A DNA stretch of 64,000 bases, from contig CAWHFX010000019.1 of NCBI GenBank assembly GCA_963828715.1, positions 186,001 to 250,000 on the forward strand, read 5' to 3'. The DNA is from JAQGMV01 sp963828715 (GTDB lineage Bacteria > Pseudomonadota > Gammaproteobacteria > Burkholderiales > SG8-41). The stretch's first letter is position 1; each line of letters starts with the position of its first letter. Positions 62,946 through 64,000 of the stretch are shown here, piece by piece. The notes below the pieces were generated by a model. The model was not told the origin of the DNA, did no database searches, and saw nothing but the letters and a program-made list of their open reading frames with translations. A program made the position numbers and the translations under genes.

Positions 62946-64000
62946 ATGCAGCGCACGTTCACCGATCCATTCATTCGCAATCTGAAGCCGCAGGAGAAGC
63001 CTTACAAGCGCGCCGAGTACGCGCCGAGGGGTGAAGGCCGGCTCATCGTCCGCGTGCTGCCGAGCGGCGTCAAAGAGTTCTTCTACCGCTATCGAACGAA
63101 GGGCTGAGACAAAACGCTCGCGCTTGGTCGCTACGATTTCACCGGCAAGAACGGGAAAACGCTTGCCGAGGTGCGCAAGATCCTGCGGGAGAAGCGCGAC
63201 ATCCACGAGTGCACGGGAGACGTGAAGGAACACCTGCGCGCCGTCGAGCGTAAAGAACAGATCGCGCGCAGGCAGGGCACGTTCGGCCAGCTCATGACGG
63301 CGTATGTCAATGCTCTGAAGACCGCGAACAAGCCGAGCGCACCCGCCGTTGAAGGCATCTTCAAGCGTCACGTCCGCAAGCCGTTCTCGTCGCTCGTAGA
63401 GACGAAGGCGAACGAGATCGAGCCCGGACACATCCAGCAGATTCTCGCGCGCATGGTCAAGGCCGGCATCACGCGCCAGGTCAACGTTACCCGCACCTAT
63501 CTGCGCGCGGCGTTCGAATTCGGCGCCAAAGCAGATCACGACCCGCGAACCGTGGCACGCGATGGCGTGCTCTTCGGGCTGAAATACAACCCGGTCGCGG
63601 TCGTTCCGCGCATCGCCGAATACGAGCGCGTCGGGGAACGCACGTTGTCCGAGGACGAGCTGCGCGCTTACTGGAAAGCGCTGGACACCCTGCCGTTGAT
63701 ACAGCAGGCGACACTCCGCTTCAACGTGGCGATGGGTTGCCAGCGCATCGCGCAGCTTCTGCGCGCCGACTGGTCCGCAGTCTCCTTCGACGATGAAACG
63801 CTGCTCTTGCGCGATTCGAAGGGGCGTGGCGGATCGAGAGACCACCTGCTCCCGCTCACGGCCTTTGCGCTCGAGCAATTCCAGCCCATTCGTGACGCCA
63901 ACAGCGCGGCGGACATGCCGTTCACGACCGACGGCAAGCGGGCCATGGTCATCGAAACGCTCTCCGTTTGTGTCCGGAACATTTCAGCCGCCCTTAGCAA
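62946..64000 (+). pseudogene. Phage/island integrase (DUF4102-type) with internal TGA, continues past window
   Basis: The frame from the ATG at 62946 begins with an arm-binding domain of P4-type integrases (FTDPFIRNLKPQEKPYKRAE). It stops at TGA 63105-63107 after YRYRTKG, where the family has Trp (YRYRTKGWDKT pattern), and is open from there to the window edge. The core domain follows (GTFGQLMTAYVNALKTANKP, LPLIQQATLRFNVAMGCQRI, LLLRDSKGRGGSRDHLLPLT), with the first catalytic Arg in GCQRIAQLL. The HxxR box and Tyr lie outside. Single-base decay or error; otherwise intact as far as seen. Confidence 0.75.

Noticed and set aside
62719..63107. Recoding of TGA as Trp in the two integrases
   Set aside because: TGA is used as a normal stop by many genes in the window, including rsbT, mlaF and mshG, so recoding is not plausible.
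1..64000. CRISPR array, rRNA genes or insertion sequences
   Set aside because: No regularly spaced repeats, no rRNA-like sequence and no transposase were seen in reading the window.

Overview
The window is GC-rich chromosomal DNA from a betaproteobacterium, most likely of the order Burkholderiales. The evidence is gene order: mlaFEDCB - ABC pair - bolA-like - murA - hisGDCBHAFIE - tatABC, with htrA, nif3, petABC and sspAB nearby, plus two Bug/TctC-type solute receptors. Family or genus cannot be read from the sequence alone. No tool was run; every call rests on reading the translations.

Layout. 1-3.4 kb: partial D-2-hydroxyacid dehydrogenase, MFS exporter, Bug receptor. 3.6-8.7 kb: small DUF3460-like gene and a GldA/F/G plus DUF4340 ABC-export operon, then tRNA-Thr(TGT) with a clear promoter. 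9-10.6 kb: a possible small RNA, two DUF1328 membrane peptides and an entericidin-like lipoprotein. 10.6-14.4 kb: sspB, sspA, petC, petB, petA. 14.6-16.5 kb: nif3 and a divergent htrA-type protease. 16.6-25.1 kb: tatCBA and the his operon, all on the minus strand. 25.2-32.4 kb: an extra MlaF-like ATPase on the plus strand between hisG and murA, then murA, bolA, an ABC exporter and the mla operon. 32.5-45.8 kb: an orphan ABC ATPase and a long plus-strand MSHA-type pilus or secretion operon (secretin, TPR protein, GspE- and GspF-like proteins, MshI/J/K-like proteins, three large cysteine-containing prepilin-like proteins).

45.9-52.7 kb, minus strand: a six-gene, translationally coupled stressosome operon (RsbR, RsbS, RsbT, an RsbX-like phosphatase carrying its own ATPase domain, and two large hybrid histidine kinases, one with an RsbT-like domain fused in front). 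No DNA-binding output domain is encoded. This is the most interesting system in the window. 53-64 kb is accessory DNA: a secreted hypothetical protein, YidB- and YeaQ-type proteins, a VapBC pair, a RelE-like/SF1-helicase/ankyrin fusion, an SDR dehydrogenase, a second Bug receptor and two decayed tyrosine recombinases.

A caution for every reader: at least 15 single-base indels interrupt otherwise intact, conserved and in part essential genes (hisD, murA, hisF, tatC, mlaE, mlaF, gldG-like and others). In each case one base restores the full-length family protein. Sequencing or assembly error is the likeliest cause, so these genes are described as full-length with the break positions given. Two dispersed intergenic repeat families are also visible.
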